The notes: generated by a model from the letters alone, not told the origin. A stretch of 64,000 bases of DNA from Azotobacter salinestris (GCF_009363155.1 NZ_CP045302.1:1-64000), one strand, 5' to 3'; counted from the first letter of the stretch, positions 35,046 to 44,544 are shown. Numbers and translations: made by a program.

Positions 35046-36437
35046 ATGGCTACTATCTCGTCACTGGGCGTTGGCTCGGGTCTCGACCTCACCGGTCTTC
35101 TGGATCAGCTCGAATCCGCCGAGCGTCTGAAACTCACCCCCATCACCAACCAGCAGAGTGTCATCGAGAGCAAGATTTCCGCCTTCGGCCGCCTGCAGAG
35201 TTCCCTGACCAGCCTGCAGACTGCGGTCAAGAAGCTCGCCACGACCTCCACCTACCAGGGGCAGACCAGCCGCATCAGCGGCAGTGGCGTGGGCGTGGCG
35301 GTGACCTCCAGCGCGGTGCCGGGCAGCTACCAGGTGCAGGTGACCCAGCTCGCCCAGGCACACAGCCTGGCCACTGCCGGGGTAGCTGACAAAACCGCCG
35401 CCCTGGGCGCCGGGACCCTGACCATCAGCAGTGGCGAGGAAACCCTGACCATCAATGTGGCGGCCGGCAGCAACTCCCTGGAGGCCATCCGCGACGCGAT
35501 CAACGCCAAGAAGGGGAGTGTCACCGCCTCGATCGTCAACGACGGCAGCGGCACGCCCTGGCGTCTGGCGCTGACCGCCAAGTCGACCGGCACCGAGTCG
35601 GCCATGACGGTGAGTTTCGCCGATGGAGGGAGTGGTGGCGATCAACTGAATACGCTACTCAATCCCTACGATGCCGATACCAATGCGAGTGGCTACAAGG
35701 AAACGGCGGCAGCCAAGAACGCCCAACTGACCGTGAACGGCCTGGCCATCACCAGCCAGGGCAACACCGTCGAGGGTGCCCTGCACGGGGTGACCCTGAC
35801 CGTGTCCGCCACCGGCGATGCGCAGACTCTGACCGTCGAGCGCGACACCGCATCGATCAAGTCGGCCATCAGCAGCTTCGTCAGCGCCTTCAACTCCCTG
35901 GACGGCACCACCGACAATCTCACTTCCTACGATGCCGACAGCGGCAAGGCCGGTACCCTGCTCGGCGACTCGACCCTGCGCGGCGTGCAGAGCCGGCTGC
36001 GCCAGACCGTCACCGGCGGCCTCGACGAGGGCACCTATCGCTACCTGTCGGATCTGGGGGTTTCGCTGCAGCTCGACGGCACCCTGAGGGTCGACGACAG
36101 CAAGCTGACCAAGGCGCTCGAAGGCGATCTTGCAGATGTCCAGGCGCTGTTCGCCGGCACCGCCGACAAGCCGGGCCTGGCCGCCAGGCTGAACACGTCG
36201 CTGACCGACATCCTGGACAGCAAGGGGGTCATCAGCAGCGCCATCGAGGGACTCGAATCGCGCAGCGAGGCGCTGGACGAGCGTTACGCGCGCATGGAGA
36301 GCAGCATCGCCGCGACCATCGAGCGTTATCGCGTGCAGTTCTCCTCACTCGATACGCTGATCGCCCAGATGAACTCGACCAGTACCTATCTGACTCAGCA
36401 GTTCGACGCCATGAAGGCCATGCTGGGCGACTCGTAA
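35046..36437 (+). CDS. fliD: FliD, filament cap protein
   Basis: A 463-residue protein starting at ATG 35046 (MATISSLGVGSGLDLTGLLDQL), matching the family's GIGSGLD start. Conserved points are the N-terminal coiled coil (residues 25-70), VTQLAQAHSLAT and GTLTI, and the C-terminal RYRVQFSSLDTLIAQMNSTSTYLTQQFDAM. Five subunits cap the filament tip and help flagellin fold; in some species it also binds surfaces. Unlike most bacteria there is no flagellin gene beside it. fliS and fliT follow as its operon partners. Confidence 0.94.
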   Translation: MATISSLGVGSGLDLTGLLDQLESAERLKLTPITNQQSVIESKISAFGRLQSSLTSLQTAVKKLATTSTYQGQTSRISGSGVGVAVTSSAVPGSYQVQVTQLAQAHSLATAGVADKTAALGAGTLTISSGEETLTINVAAGSNSLEAIRDAINAKKGSVTASIVNDGSGTPWRLALTAKSTGTESAMTVSFADGGSGGDQLNTLLNPYDADTNASGYKETAAAKNAQLTVNGLAITSQGNTVEGALHGVTLTVSATGDAQTLTVERDTASIKSAISSFVSAFNSLDGTTDNLTSYDADSGKAGTLLGDSTLRGVQSRLRQTVTGGLDEGTYRYLSDLGVSLQLDGTLRVDDSKLTKALEGDLADVQALFAGTADKPGLAARLNTSLTDILDSKGVISSAIEGLESRSEALDERYARMESSIAATIERYRVQFSSLDTLIAQMNSTSTYLTQQFDAMKAMLGDS

Positions 36438-36461
36438 GCAAAAAGCCAAGGGGGGATTGAC

Positions 36462-36860
36462 GTGACTGTCATGCGTGGGGCAGGCGCCTATGCCAGGGTG
36501 GGGGTCGAGAGCGGGGTCATGTCGGCCTCTCCCCACCAGTTGATCGTGATGCTGTTCGATGGTGTCCAGGCGGCGATCCGGACGGCCCGGCTGCACATGC
36601 AGGCAGGCAACGTCGCGGAGAAGGGCAAGGCCATCTCCAAGGCGATCGATATCGTCAACATGGGGCTGCTCGCCGCGCTGGACCATGAGCGCGGCGGGGA
36701 ACTGGCCGGACGGCTGGAGCAGCTCTACGAGTACGTGTCGCGGCTGCTGCTGCGCGCCAATCTGCACAACGACGAGCACAGCCTGGACGAGGCTGCGGCC
36801 TTGCTGGAGCAGGTCGGCTCCGCCTGGCGGGAGATCGGCCCCCAGGCAGGGGGAGGTTGA
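36462..36860 (+). CDS. fliS: FliS, flagellin export chaperone
   Basis: A 132-residue four-helix protein. I use GTG 36462 behind GGGGGGA; ATG 36471 is an alternative three codons later. The N-terminus YARVGVESGVMSASPHQLIVMLFDGVQAAIRTARLHM is the conserved FliS segment that lines the flagellin-binding groove. It prevents early flagellin polymerisation in the cytoplasm. Its substrate gene lies outside the window. Confidence 0.92.
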   Translation: MTVMRGAGAYARVGVESGVMSASPHQLIVMLFDGVQAAIRTARLHMQAGNVAEKGKAISKAIDIVNMGLLAALDHERGGELAGRLEQLYEYVSRLLLRANLHNDEHSLDEAAALLEQVGSAWREIGPQAGGG

Positions 36861-36862
36861 GC

Positions 36863-37246
36863 ATGGATCGGGGTCGGCAACTCATCGAGTCCTACGAGCT
36901 GCTTCTGCAGCAGTCGAAAAGCATGCTGGAACTGGCTCGTCGCGGCGACTGGACGGCTCTGTTGGAGGAGAAATCCTGTGGCTTGATCGATGCCGAACGG
37001 CTTCGGCAGCTGGAAGCCGAGGTTTCGCTCGGGCACCGGGAGCAGTTGCGCAAGATCGAGTTGCTGGAGCAGATCCTGGCGCTGGATGCGGAGATTCGTA
37101 CGCACCTGCTGACGCGCCGCGACGAGCTCGGCCGGCTGATCCTCAATTCGCGTCGCCAGCGCGAACTGAACCGCACCTATCGTCCTGCCGTGGGCGCATC
37201 GATCGTGTACCAAGCCGCCGAGCGCTTCGATAAAGGCCTGCCGTGA
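36863..37246 (+). CDS. fliT: FliT-like chaperone for FliD
   Basis: A 127-residue, mainly helical protein. ATG 36863 follows a GGGGGAGG ribosome site that overlaps the fliS end; a TTG two codons earlier is possible. A YELLLQQSKSMLELARRGDWTALLEEKSCGLI region fits FliT proteins, which hold FliD before export and, in enterobacteria, can also inhibit FlhDC. Sequence similarity is modest, so position after fliD-fliS carries much of the call. Its C-terminus overlaps the next gene by four bases. Confidence 0.75.
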   Translation: MDRGRQLIESYELLLQQSKSMLELARRGDWTALLEEKSCGLIDAERLRQLEAEVSLGHREQLRKIELLEQILALDAEIRTHLLTRRDELGRLILNSRRQRELNRTYRPAVGASIVYQAAERFDKGLP

Positions 37247-38343
37247 GCGGGATCACTCCGCTGCTCGACAGTCTGCTGCACCAGGTGTTGGGCAAGCCGG
37301 TCGATCTGCCGACGACACGGCAGGGCGACCGGCCGGTAGAGCCGATCGTTCCGGGCGGGGTGGCGCGTGCGGTGCACAGCGATTCCCGTCTGGATGCGCG
37401 CAGTCCGCGGCTGTTGTCGCCGCTGCTGCAGACGCCGCAGCACGGCGATGAGATCACTTCCCGCCCGACGAGCCCGGGAGAGGCGACGGGGCCGGCCTCC
37501 GCTGCGACCCGTCTCAGTCCGGCTGCGCGTACCATTGCCGACGTGCTTCGCGAGCATCCGGCGCGTCCGTCGGCGATCATGCCTGGTGCGCCGCTGCTGC
37601 CCTCTGCCGACACTCCACCTGCCGCCACCCTGCTTGCCGGTCTGCTCAGGCAGAGCATCGGCGAGAGTGGGCTTTTCTACGAGTCCCACCTGGCGCGCTG
37701 GTATCGCGGCGAGTTGCCGCTGCAGGCATTGGCGCGCGAGCCGCAGATGGGGGGCTGGCAGCCTCCGGAGAAGGGGGGGGGCTCCTCGCCGCGCGCCGGG
37801 GGCGGGGCTGCGCCACCCGCGGCGCCGATGCCGGGCCGGCCGGAGGCCGTCGACGGCGAGACGCTGCCTGCCGAGTCTCTTGTCCTCGAATCCGAAGATG
37901 CCCTGCAGACCGGGCCGGCACTGTCCAGGGAGCAGGTGCAGGGCCTGGTCCGTCATCAGCTGGAGCTGCTGGCCAATCCGGTGCTGCACTGGGAGGGCGA
38001 GGCCTGGCCGGGGTTGTTCATGTTCCTGTCCGTGCAGGCTCCCGAGGCGGATCGACAGGGATCGGCCCGGTCGGGCGAGGGTGAGGGGGAGGCTGTGCCC
38101 GCGGATGCGCGCTGGTGCCTGCGGCTCGATCTGGACTTGCCCGGACATGGAGCTCTGGGGGTGGAGGTCTGGTTGGGGGGGCAGTCCTTGTCGTTGACCA
38201 TGGTCACTGCGTCGCCGGAGCTGCTCGATTACTTTGCGCGTACCGAGGGATTCCTGCGGGAGCGTATCGCTCAGTGTTTCCCCGGAGAACTCGCGTTGCG
38301 CTGTCTCGATGCGCAGTGGGCTGCGGAGAATCCCGATGAGTGA
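37243..38343 (+). CDS. Second FliK-like protein (Flg_hook-type C-terminal domain)
   Basis: A 366-residue protein. The N-terminal 230 residues are low-complexity, Pro/Ala/Gly-rich, with an island at residues 120-170 (GESGLFYESHLARWYRGELPL). The C-terminal part (about 225-355) has GLVRHQLELLANPVLHWEGEAWPG, then RLDLDLPGHGALGVEVWLGGQSLSLTM, the fold pattern of the FliK C-terminal domain that binds FlhB. It overlaps an FlhB-C-like gene by eight bases, so the two probably act together. It is not the main hook ruler, which is at 25616-28999. A G9 run at 37773-37781 lies within the coding frame. Its target is unknown. Confidence 0.7.
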   Translation: MSGITPLLDSLLHQVLGKPVDLPTTRQGDRPVEPIVPGGVARAVHSDSRLDARSPRLLSPLLQTPQHGDEITSRPTSPGEATGPASAATRLSPAARTIADVLREHPARPSAIMPGAPLLPSADTPPAATLLAGLLRQSIGESGLFYESHLARWYRGELPLQALAREPQMGGWQPPEKGGGSSPRAGGGAAPPAAPMPGRPEAVDGETLPAESLVLESEDALQTGPALSREQVQGLVRHQLELLANPVLHWEGEAWPGLFMFLSVQAPEADRQGSARSGEGEGEAVPADARWCLRLDLDLPGHGALGVEVWLGGQSLSLTMVTASPELLDYFARTEGFLRERIAQCFPGELALRCLDAQWAAENPDE

Positions 38344-38638
38344 AGAGCGAGGCGGCCGGGGCGCGGCGGGGGGGCGGCGGCAGGCGCTGGCGCTGGCCTA
38401 CGGCGAGGGGGACGGAGCGCCGCGGGTAGTGGCCAAGGGATATGGTCTGCTGGCCGAGCGCATCGTCGCCGAGGCGCATCGTCAGGGTGTGCCGGTGCAT
38501 GCCGCGCCAGAGCTGGTGGGTCTGCTCATGCAGGTGGATCTGGATGCGCAGATTCCTCCGCAGCTCTATCAGGTGGTGGCCGAGTTGCTGGTCTGGGTCT
38601 ATGGCCTCGAGACGACCCGCCGCGAGTCCGTCGATTGA
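38336..38638 (+). CDS. Stand-alone FlhB C-terminal domain protein (FlhX/EscU-C like)
   Basis: A 100-residue protein from ATG 38336. It matches the last part of FlhB: ALALAYGEGDGAPRVVAKGYGLLAERI, GVPVHAAPELVGLLMQVDLDAQIPPQLYQVVAELLVWVY. The full FlhB in this window has the same blocks at residues 275-355. The NPTH cleavage site and the membrane part are missing, so the protein corresponds to the fragment FlhB leaves after self-cleavage. Similar proteins (FlhX in epsilonproteobacteria) can substitute for or modulate FlhB. It is coupled to a FliK-like gene. Confidence 0.8.
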   Translation: MSEERGGRGAAGGRRQALALAYGEGDGAPRVVAKGYGLLAERIVAEAHRQGVPVHAAPELVGLLMQVDLDAQIPPQLYQVVAELLVWVYGLETTRRESVD

Positions 38639-38864
38639 GGCGGTCGCATCCTCCCGTTCCTGTCCCTGCGACTTTCCGCGAGTCCGCTAGAGCGGATACA
38701 ACAACAGCATGATAAAGTTCAAAAAATGGCGCTCGGAAAGGCCATTTTTTTTGACGCCGCTCACGATTCCCGTGCCAACCATTTCTAACGTGGTGATTTT
38801 TAGGAAATCTTCATAGGGCGTTCCAGGTTCAGGGGTGCTTGTCGTTGGAGTTACAGGAGTACCA
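38639..38864. promoter_or_regulatory. flhDC upstream region, AT-rich
   Basis: 226 bp before flhD, clearly richer in A and T than its surroundings, with a strong bidirectional terminator at 38721-38752. The flhDC promoter should lie between 38753 and 38864. In A. vinelandii, flhDC is reported to be repressed by AlgU and CydR; I see no unambiguous box for either here. Confidence 0.45.
38721..38752. terminator. Rho-independent terminator, bidirectional, before flhDC
   Basis: AAAAAATGGC at 38721-38730 pairs with GCCATTTTTT at 38741-38750 and is followed by more T. It has A- and T-runs on either side, so it can stop transcription in both directions, isolating flhDC from the fliDST operon. Confidence 0.8.
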
Positions 38865-39215
38865 ATGGTTGTCGATACCCTCATCGAAGAGATTCAGGAT
38901 TTGAATCTCACCTATCTGCTGCTGGTGCAGCGGCTGTTACGCAAGGATCGCGCTACTGCCATTTTCCGCTTGAAGCTGAGCGAAGAGATGGCCAACTTGC
39001 TGGCAGGGTTATCGGGCAAGCAGCTGGTGCAGCTGGCACGTACCAATCAGCTGATCTGCAGGCCGGGCTTCGAGGATGCCGGGCAGTTGATGAAGGTTTT
39101 GAACAATTCCCGCGAGCCGGGGCTGGCGCGGCTGCATGCCTCCTTGCTGATGATTTCCGCCGACCAGTCGGTGGGATCGCAGTCGGTGGGGCGAGTGGGG
39201 AATGCCGAGTCATGA
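38865..39215 (+). CDS. flhD: FlhD, flagellar master transcription activator subunit
   Basis: A 116-residue protein starting at ATG 38865 ([15 protein letters not shown]) behind AGGAG. It shows the FlhD hallmark [54 protein letters not shown], close to enterobacterial FlhD. FlhD4C2 complexes bind upstream of class II promoters and recruit sigma-70 polymerase to start basal-body and fliA expression. Pseudomonads normally use FleQ instead, so this gene marks an enterobacterial/betaproteobacterial type of control. flhC overlaps it by four bases. Confidence 0.95.
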   Translation: MVVDTLIEEIQDLNLTYLLLVQRLLRKDRATAIFRLKLSEEMANLLAGLSGKQLVQLARTNQLICRPGFEDAGQLMKVLNNSREPGLARLHASLLMISADQSVGSQSVGRVGNAES

Positions 39216-39796
39216 CGGAAAAGAGTCTGGTAAACGAAATGATGCAGGTGCAGCTGGCCATCGAGCTGATCGAGCTGGGTGCCCGCCTGCAGGTGCTGGA
39301 AACCGAAACCGATCTCAGCCGGGGGCGCCTGATCCGCCTGTACAAGGAGTTGCGGGGCGTGTCGCCGCCCAAGGGCATGCTGCCCTTTTCCACCGACTGG
39401 TTCGTGACCTGGTTGCCGAACATCCATTCCTCGCTGTTCTACGGGATCTATCGCAGCCTGCGGGAGCATTGCGGCTGTGAGCGGATGGAGGCGTTCGTCA
39501 AGGCCTTCCGGCTCTATCTTGAGCAGGTGCAGCTGGACGAGGCCGAATTCGTCCTCGGGCTGACCCGGGCCTGGACGCTGGTGCGCTTCTTCGAGAGCGA
39601 AATGCTCGAGATGATCCGCTGCACCTGCTGTGGCGGGGAGTTCGTGGCCCATGCCCACGCGCCGACCCGGGATTTCGTCTGCGGTATCTGCCAGCCGCCT
39701 TCGCGTGCCGGCAAGACGCGCAAGCGGCGGGAGATCGAGCTGCAGATGATGGCGGCCGACGACACGCTGCTGCCGGGGTTCTGCGCCAAGGGTTGA
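39212..39796 (+). CDS. flhC: FlhC, flagellar master transcription activator subunit
   Basis: A 194-residue protein starting at ATG 39212. It has the FlhC core with [28 protein letters not shown], then [13 protein letters not shown], and a C-terminal zinc site with two Cys pairs (CTCC at about 145 and CGIC at about 163) around a THAH-like stretch (VAHAHAP). FlhC makes the DNA contact with FlhD. ATGA overlap with flhD ensures equal synthesis. A terminator at 39847-39884 follows. Confidence 0.95.
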   Translation: MTEKSLVNEMMQVQLAIELIELGARLQVLETETDLSRGRLIRLYKELRGVSPPKGMLPFSTDWFVTWLPNIHSSLFYGIYRSLREHCGCERMEAFVKAFRLYLEQVQLDEAEFVLGLTRAWTLVRFFESEMLEMIRCTCCGGEFVAHAHAPTRDFVCGICQPPSRAGKTRKRREIELQMMAADDTLLPGFCAKG

Positions 39797-39846
39797 GCCG
39801 GGGAGGCGGCCCTTCCTCCATCTCCTTCGTTCAAGCTTTCCGGCTC

Positions 39847-39884
39847 TGCCGACCTCCCTGTCACCGGGGTCGGCAAAGTTTTCC
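39847..39884 (+). terminator. Terminator after flhDC
   Basis: TGCCGACC at 39847-39854 pairs with GGTCGGCA at 39868-39875, followed by AAGTTTTCC. It separates flhDC from the FliA promoter of motA. Confidence 0.65.
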
Positions 39885-39893
39885 GAAAAGCCC

Positions 39894-39920
39894 TCAAGCC
39901 TTATTCCTTCCTGCCGATAT
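39894..39920 (+). promoter_or_regulatory. FliA (sigma-28) promoter for motAB-cheAW
   Basis: TCAAGCCT (39894-39901), 11 bp, GCCGATAT (39913-39920), 34 bp before the motA GTG with GGAAGGA between. Confidence 0.85.
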
Positions 39921-39954
39921 CCCGGATACTGCTTCTCTCTGGAAGGACTCGCCT

Positions 39955-40830
39955 GTGCTGATCGCTCTGGGTCTCATTGTTGTCATGCTCTCGGTATTCG
40001 GTGGCTATGCGCTGTCCGGCGGCAGCCTGGGGCCGCTGTTCCAGCCGCTCGAGCTGCTGATCATCGGCGGCGCCGCAGTCGGCGCCTTCATCGCCGCCAA
40101 TAACGGCAAGATCATCAAGGCCACCCTGGGGGCCTTCTCGCGCATGCGGCGCACCAACAGCTACGACAAGGCGCTCTACCTGGAGCTGATGTCGCTGTTC
40201 TACAACCTGCTGAGCAAGGCCCGGCGCGAGGGCATGCTGGCCATCGAGAAGGAAATCGAGAACCCGGCCGAGAGCGCGCTGTTCAGCGAATACCCCAAGG
40301 TCGTCCAGGACCCGATGATCATCACCTTCCTCACCGACTACCTGAGGCTGATGATCAGCGGCAACATGGCCGCCCATGAGCTCGACGAGCTGATGGTCCA
40401 CGAGATCGAGGAGTTCGAGCACGAGGCGCACCTGCCGGTGGATGCGCTGACCAAGGTCAGCGATGCCCTGCCGGCCTTCGGCATCGTCGCCGCGGTGATG
40501 GGTGTGGTGAAGGCGCTGAGCATGGCCGATGTCGGTCCCGACGAGATGGGCCTGATGATCGCCCACGCGCTGGTCGGCACCTTCCTCGGCATCCTGCTCG
40601 CCTACGGGTGCGTCGCACCGGCCGCCAGCCGGATCGACCGCCAGGTGGGCGAGGCGGTGAAGATGCTCCAATGCATGCGCGTCACCCTGCTCGCCAGCCT
40701 CAACGGCTATGCCCCGCAGGTGGCCGTGGAGTTCGGCCGCAAGGCGCTGCACAGCGCCGAACGCCCCTCCGCCAGCGAGCTCGAGGAGCATGTGCGCAAC
40801 AGCAAGAGCTCCGGAGCCGGCAGTGCATGA
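39955..40830 (+). CDS. motA: MotA, stator ion-channel subunit
   Basis: A 291-residue protein from GTG 39955 (VLIALGLIVVMLSVFGG), chosen because GGAAGGA precedes it and the first membrane helix starts there; an upstream ATG would read through the promoter. Four membrane segments are visible, two at the start (residues 2-50) and two at 165-225, with cytoplasmic loop residues facing FliG. ALPAFGIVAAVMGVVKAL holds the conserved Pro of helix 3. It is the proton-type, enterobacterial-like MotA. It overlaps motB (ATGA). Confidence 0.93.
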   Translation: MLIALGLIVVMLSVFGGYALSGGSLGPLFQPLELLIIGGAAVGAFIAANNGKIIKATLGAFSRMRRTNSYDKALYLELMSLFYNLLSKARREGMLAIEKEIENPAESALFSEYPKVVQDPMIITFLTDYLRLMISGNMAAHELDELMVHEIEEFEHEAHLPVDALTKVSDALPAFGIVAAVMGVVKALSMADVGPDEMGLMIAHALVGTFLGILLAYGCVAPAASRIDRQVGEAVKMLQCMRVTLLASLNGYAPQVAVEFGRKALHSAERPSASELEEHVRNSKSSGAGSA

Positions 40831-41777
40831 GTGACCGTCCCGTCATCATCATCCGCCGCAAGAAGAAGGGCGGACACGGTCACCACGGCGGCGCCTGGAA
40901 GATCGCCTTCGCCGACTTCATGACCGCCCTGATGGCCTTGTTCCTGGTGCTCTGGACGCTTGCCAGCGCCAGTGACGAGCACCGTATCGCGGTCGCCGAA
41001 TACTTCCGTACGCCGCTGCTGGTGGCGATGGCCGGCGGCGACCGCGATGGCGCCAGCCAGAGCGTGATTCCCGGTGGCGGACCGGACCCGACCTTCGCCG
41101 AGGGCGAGCGCGCGCGCATCGACCTGCGCCAGGAGCAGCGCCGCATCGACGAGCTCGAGCGCAAGCGCCTGCGGGAGCTGGAGGAGCGTCTGGAGGCGGC
41201 GATCAATATCGACCCGCTGCTCAAGGACCTCAGGGACCAGATTCTCGTCGACCTCACTCCCGAAGGGCTGCGCATCCAGCTGGTGGATACCGAGCAGCGA
41301 CCGATGTTCGAGATCGGCAGTGCCAAGGTGGCTCCCTACATGCGCACCCTGCTGCGCACCCTGGCGCCGATGCTCAACGAGCTGCCGAACCGCATCCAGA
41401 TCACCGGACACACCGACAGTCTGCCCTATGCCGGCGGTGAGGCGGGCTACAGCAACTGGGAGCTGTCGGCCGATCGCGCCAATGCCTCGCGCCGCGAGCT
41501 GATCGGCGGCGGTCTGGCCCCGGAAAAACTGCTGCGCACCTCGGGGATGTCCGACCGGATTCCCTTCGAGGGTGCCGCACCGAACGATGCGGCCAACCGG
41601 CGCATTGCGGTGATCGTGCTGGACAGCCGCTTCGCCGACTCGATTCTCGATCAGCGGGAATACGGCCCCCTGTCGAGCGGGGATGGCGGCAACCGGCCGG
41701 CAACGGAGGGCGCATCCCGGGACAGCGCCGGCCCGGCGACCGCCAACGGCCCCGCGCGACCGGCCGCCAGGCCTTAA
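40827..41777 (+). CDS. motB: MotB, stator subunit anchoring to peptidoglycan
   Basis: A 316-residue protein. A basic N-terminus (RRKKKGGHGHHGG) precedes the single membrane helix WKIAFADFMTALMALFLVLWTL with the essential proton-carrying Asp at residue 30. The C-terminal OmpA-like domain (about 160-270) has NRIQITGHTDSLPY and NWELSADRANASRRELI, which binds peptidoglycan. A Gly/Ala/Pro tail follows. It is translationally coupled to motA. Confidence 0.94.
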   Translation: MSDRPVIIIRRKKKGGHGHHGGAWKIAFADFMTALMALFLVLWTLASASDEHRIAVAEYFRTPLLVAMAGGDRDGASQSVIPGGGPDPTFAEGERARIDLRQEQRRIDELERKRLRELEERLEAAINIDPLLKDLRDQILVDLTPEGLRIQLVDTEQRPMFEIGSAKVAPYMRTLLRTLAPMLNELPNRIQITGHTDSLPYAGGEAGYSNWELSADRANASRRELIGGGLAPEKLLRTSGMSDRIPFEGAAPNDAANRRIAVIVLDSRFADSILDQREYGPLSSGDGGNRPATEGASRDSAGPATANGPARPAARP

Positions 41778-41804
41778 CCAACCACCATAAGCCAGGGTGC
41801 TTGC

Positions 41805-43964
41805 ATGGATATCACCGACTTCTACGACACCTTCTTCGAGGAGGCTGCAGAACTGCTGGAAGATATGGAACGTCATCTGCTCGAGCTGGACATCGAGTCC
41901 CCCGATCCCGAGCAGCTCAACGCCATCTTCCGTGCCGCCCACTCCATCAAGGGCGGTGCCGGCACCTTCGGCTTCGACGTCCTGCAACGGACTACCCACA
42001 TCTTCGAGAACATCCTCGACCACCTGCGCCGCGGCGAGCTGAAGCTGCGGCGCGATATCGTCGACACCTTCCTGGAAACCAAGGACATGCTGCAAGACCA
42101 GCTAGCCGCCTATCGCAACGGCAGCGAACCTGACCCCGAGGCATTCGCGCGTATCTGTCAAACCCTGCAGCAGATGGCCCTGGAGGAGCTCGGCAAGCAG
42201 GGGCCGGAGGTGGCCGGGCACGCCCCGGCACCGGTGCCGGCCCCGAGCCCGGTCGCCGAGCCGGCGCCCTCGCCCGAGCCGGAAGCGGCAGAGGCGCCTG
42301 TGGGCGAAGAGGGGACGGAGCGCCTGCGCGTGGTTCTGCTCGGCGTCGCCGAGAAGGACCGCGAGCTGCTGATCGAGGAGCTCAAGCATTTCGGCAGCAT
42401 CCTCGGCCAGAGCGGCGACGTTCAGCGCTACGAGGTGGAGCTGGCCACCGGCGAAAGCGCCGACGACATCGAGGCCGTGCTCTGCTTCGTGGTCGAGCCC
42501 GAGCAGCTGGAGATCCAGGCGCTCGCGGCTCCCGCCGCGCCGTCGAAGGCGGCTGGCGCTGCCGCGCAGGCCGAGGCGCCGCCGCACGAGCCCATGCCGA
42601 CGGTCCTGCCTGCCGAGGAGAGGAAGACAGTGCCCGCGGTGGTCGCGGCTCCGCCTGCACCCGTGGCCGCCCCGGCGCCTGCTGCCGCTTCGTCACCCCC
42701 GGTGGCCTCCGGCAAGGCACCGGCCAACAACAATAACAACGGCGAATCCACCTCCCTGCGCGTGCCGGTGGCCAAGGTCGACCAGATCATCAACCTGGTG
42801 GGCGAGCTGGTCATCACCCAGTCGATGCTCGACCAGATGCTCGGCCGGCTGGACGGCGCCATGCACAGCGAGCTGGTCAACGGCATCGCCCTCCTGCAGC
42901 GCAATGCCCGCGACCTGCAGGAAGCGGTGATGTCCATTCGCATGGTGCCGATGGATTTCGTGTTCAGCCGCTTCCCGCGCCAGGTCCACGACCTGGCGGC
43001 CAAGCTGGGCAAGGAGGTCGAGCTGGTCACCGTGGGCAAGTCCACCGAGCTGGACAAGAGCCTGGTGGAGCGCATCGTCGACCCGCTGAACCACCTGGTG
43101 CGCAACAGCCTCGATCACGGCATCGAGTCGCCCGAGGTGCGCGAGGCCGCCGGCAAGCCGCGCACCGGGCGCCTGACCCTGTCGGCGCAGCACCAGGGCG
43201 GCAACATCCTGATCGACGTCATCGACGACGGCGCCGGCCTCAACCGCGACAAGCTGCTGGCCAAGGCGCGCAGCAACGGCCTGGCGGTTTCCGACAGCAT
43301 GAGCGACGACGAGGTCTGGCAACTGATCTTCGCGCCCGGCTTCTCCACCGCCGAGGTGGTCAGCGACGTTTCCGGACGCGGTGTCGGCATGGATGTGGTC
43401 AAGCGCAACATCCAGTCGCTCGGCGGACACGTGCAGATCCTGTCGCGCCAAGGCCAGGGCACCACCACCCGCATCGTGCTGCCGCTGACCCTGGCGATCC
43501 TCGACGGCATGTCGATCCGGGCCGGCGAGGAGATCTTCATCCTGCCGCTGAACGCCGTGATCGAATCCCTGCAGCCGCGCAGCGAGGACATCTACGCGAT
43601 GGCCGGCACCGACCAGCTGCTCAAGGTGCGCGACGAGTACCTGCCGCTGCTGCCGCTGCACCAGGTCTTCGGCATTCCCGGCGCACGCACCCGGCCGAGC
43701 GAATGCATCGTCGTGATCGTGCAGGGCGAGGGCACCCGCTGCGCCCTGCTGGTGGACGAACTGGTCGGCCAGCAGCAGGTGGTGGTGAAGAACCTGGAAA
43801 CCAATTACCGCAAGGTGCCGGGCGTCTCCGCCGCGACCATCCTCGGCGATGGCAGCGTCTCGCTGATTCTCGACATCGCCGATTTGCAACGCCTCAACCG
43901 CAGACAGAGCGCCGCCCGTCAGGAACGTGCGGCTGCGACCGAACAGGAGCTGATGCTGTCATGA
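41805..43964 (+). CDS. cheA: CheA, chemotaxis histidine kinase
   Basis: A 719-residue kinase with the standard five domains. P1 has the phospho-acceptor His 46 in [17 protein letters not shown]2 (about 165-235) binds CheY/CheB and is flanked by Ala/Pro linkers. P3 starts near 310 with [22 protein letters not shown]4 has [14 protein letters not shown] (N box), [10 protein letters not shown] and [14 protein letters not shown]5 at the C-terminus binds CheW and receptors. It follows motB as in E. coli, in the FliA-driven motAB-cheAW operon. Confidence 0.95.
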   Translation: MDITDFYDTFFEEAAELLEDMERHLLELDIESPDPEQLNAIFRAAHSIKGGAGTFGFDVLQRTTHIFENILDHLRRGELKLRRDIVDTFLETKDMLQDQLAAYRNGSEPDPEAFARICQTLQQMALEELGKQGPEVAGHAPAPVPAPSPVAEPAPSPEPEAAEAPVGEEGTERLRVVLLGVAEKDRELLIEELKHFGSILGQSGDVQRYEVELATGESADDIEAVLCFVVEPEQLEIQALAAPAAPSKAAGAAAQAEAPPHEPMPTVLPAEERKTVPAVVAAPPAPVAAPAPAAASSPPVASGKAPANNNNNGESTSLRVPVAKVDQIINLVGELVITQSMLDQMLGRLDGAMHSELVNGIALLQRNARDLQEAVMSIRMVPMDFVFSRFPRQVHDLAAKLGKEVELVTVGKSTELDKSLVERIVDPLNHLVRNSLDHGIESPEVREAAGKPRTGRLTLSAQHQGGNILIDVIDDGAGLNRDKLLAKARSNGLAVSDSMSDDEVWQLIFAPGFSTAEVVSDVSGRGVGMDVVKRNIQSLGGHVQILSRQGQGTTTRIVLPLTLAILDGMSIRAGEEIFILPLNAVIESLQPRSEDIYAMAGTDQLLKVRDEYLPLLPLHQVFGIPGARTRPSECIVVIVQGEGTRCALLVDELVGQQQVVVKNLETNYRKVPGVSAATILGDGSVSLILDIADLQRLNRRQSAARQERAAATEQELMLS

Positions 43965-44461
43965 CTTCCCTCAAGCAAGCCGATCTGGCGGCGGCCATCG
44001 CCGACACCCATACCCGCGAATTTCTGGTGTTCTCGCTGGGCAGCGAGGAATACGCCATCGATATCCTCAAGGCCCAGGAAATCCGCAGCTACGAGAACGT
44101 CACGCGGATCGCCAACACCCCGGACTTCATCAAGGGGGTGACCAACCTGCGCGGTGTGATCGTGCCCATCGTCGACCTGCGCATCAAGTTTCACCTCGAG
44201 CGCATCGAGTACGGCGGGCAGACGGTGGTCATCGTGGTCAACGTCGAGGGACGCATCGTCGGCGTGGTGGTCGACGGCGTGTCCGACGTGATCAGCCTGT
44301 CCCCCGACCAGATCAAGCCGGCGCCCGAGTTCAGCCTGTCGCTGTCCTCCGATTACCTCTGCGGGCTGGCGAGCATCGGCGAGCGCATGCTGGTGCTGGT
44401 CGACATCGACAAGCTGCTGACCAGCGAGGAAATGGCCCTGGTGGAGAAGACCGTGGCTTGA
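43961..44461 (+). CDS. cheW: CheW, receptor-kinase adaptor
   Basis: A 166-residue protein starting at ATG 43961 within the cheA stop. Family blocks include [55 protein letters not shown] and the C-terminal [12 protein letters not shown]. It bridges CheA P5 and receptor tips in chemosensory arrays. Length is normal. A FliA promoter follows for the downstream receptor gene. Confidence 0.95.
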   Translation: MTSLKQADLAAAIADTHTREFLVFSLGSEEYAIDILKAQEIRSYENVTRIANTPDFIKGVTNLRGVIVPIVDLRIKFHLERIEYGGQTVVIVVNVEGRIVGVVVDGVSDVISLSPDQIKPAPEFSLSLSSDYLCGLASIGERMLVLVDIDKLLTSEEMALVEKTVA

Positions 44462-44517
44462 TGTTGGGCCTCCCCAGGCTCGGAGTGCCGGTGGCGCAGC
44501 TTGGCGCCGGCCTCATC

Positions 44518-44544
44518 TCAAGTCCGGCTGTCGCTTGCCGATAG
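44518..44544 (+). promoter_or_regulatory. FliA (sigma-28) promoter for the first mcp
   Basis: TCAAGTCC (44518-44525), 11 bp, GCCGATAG (44537-44544), 85 bp before ATG 44630. Confidence 0.82.
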
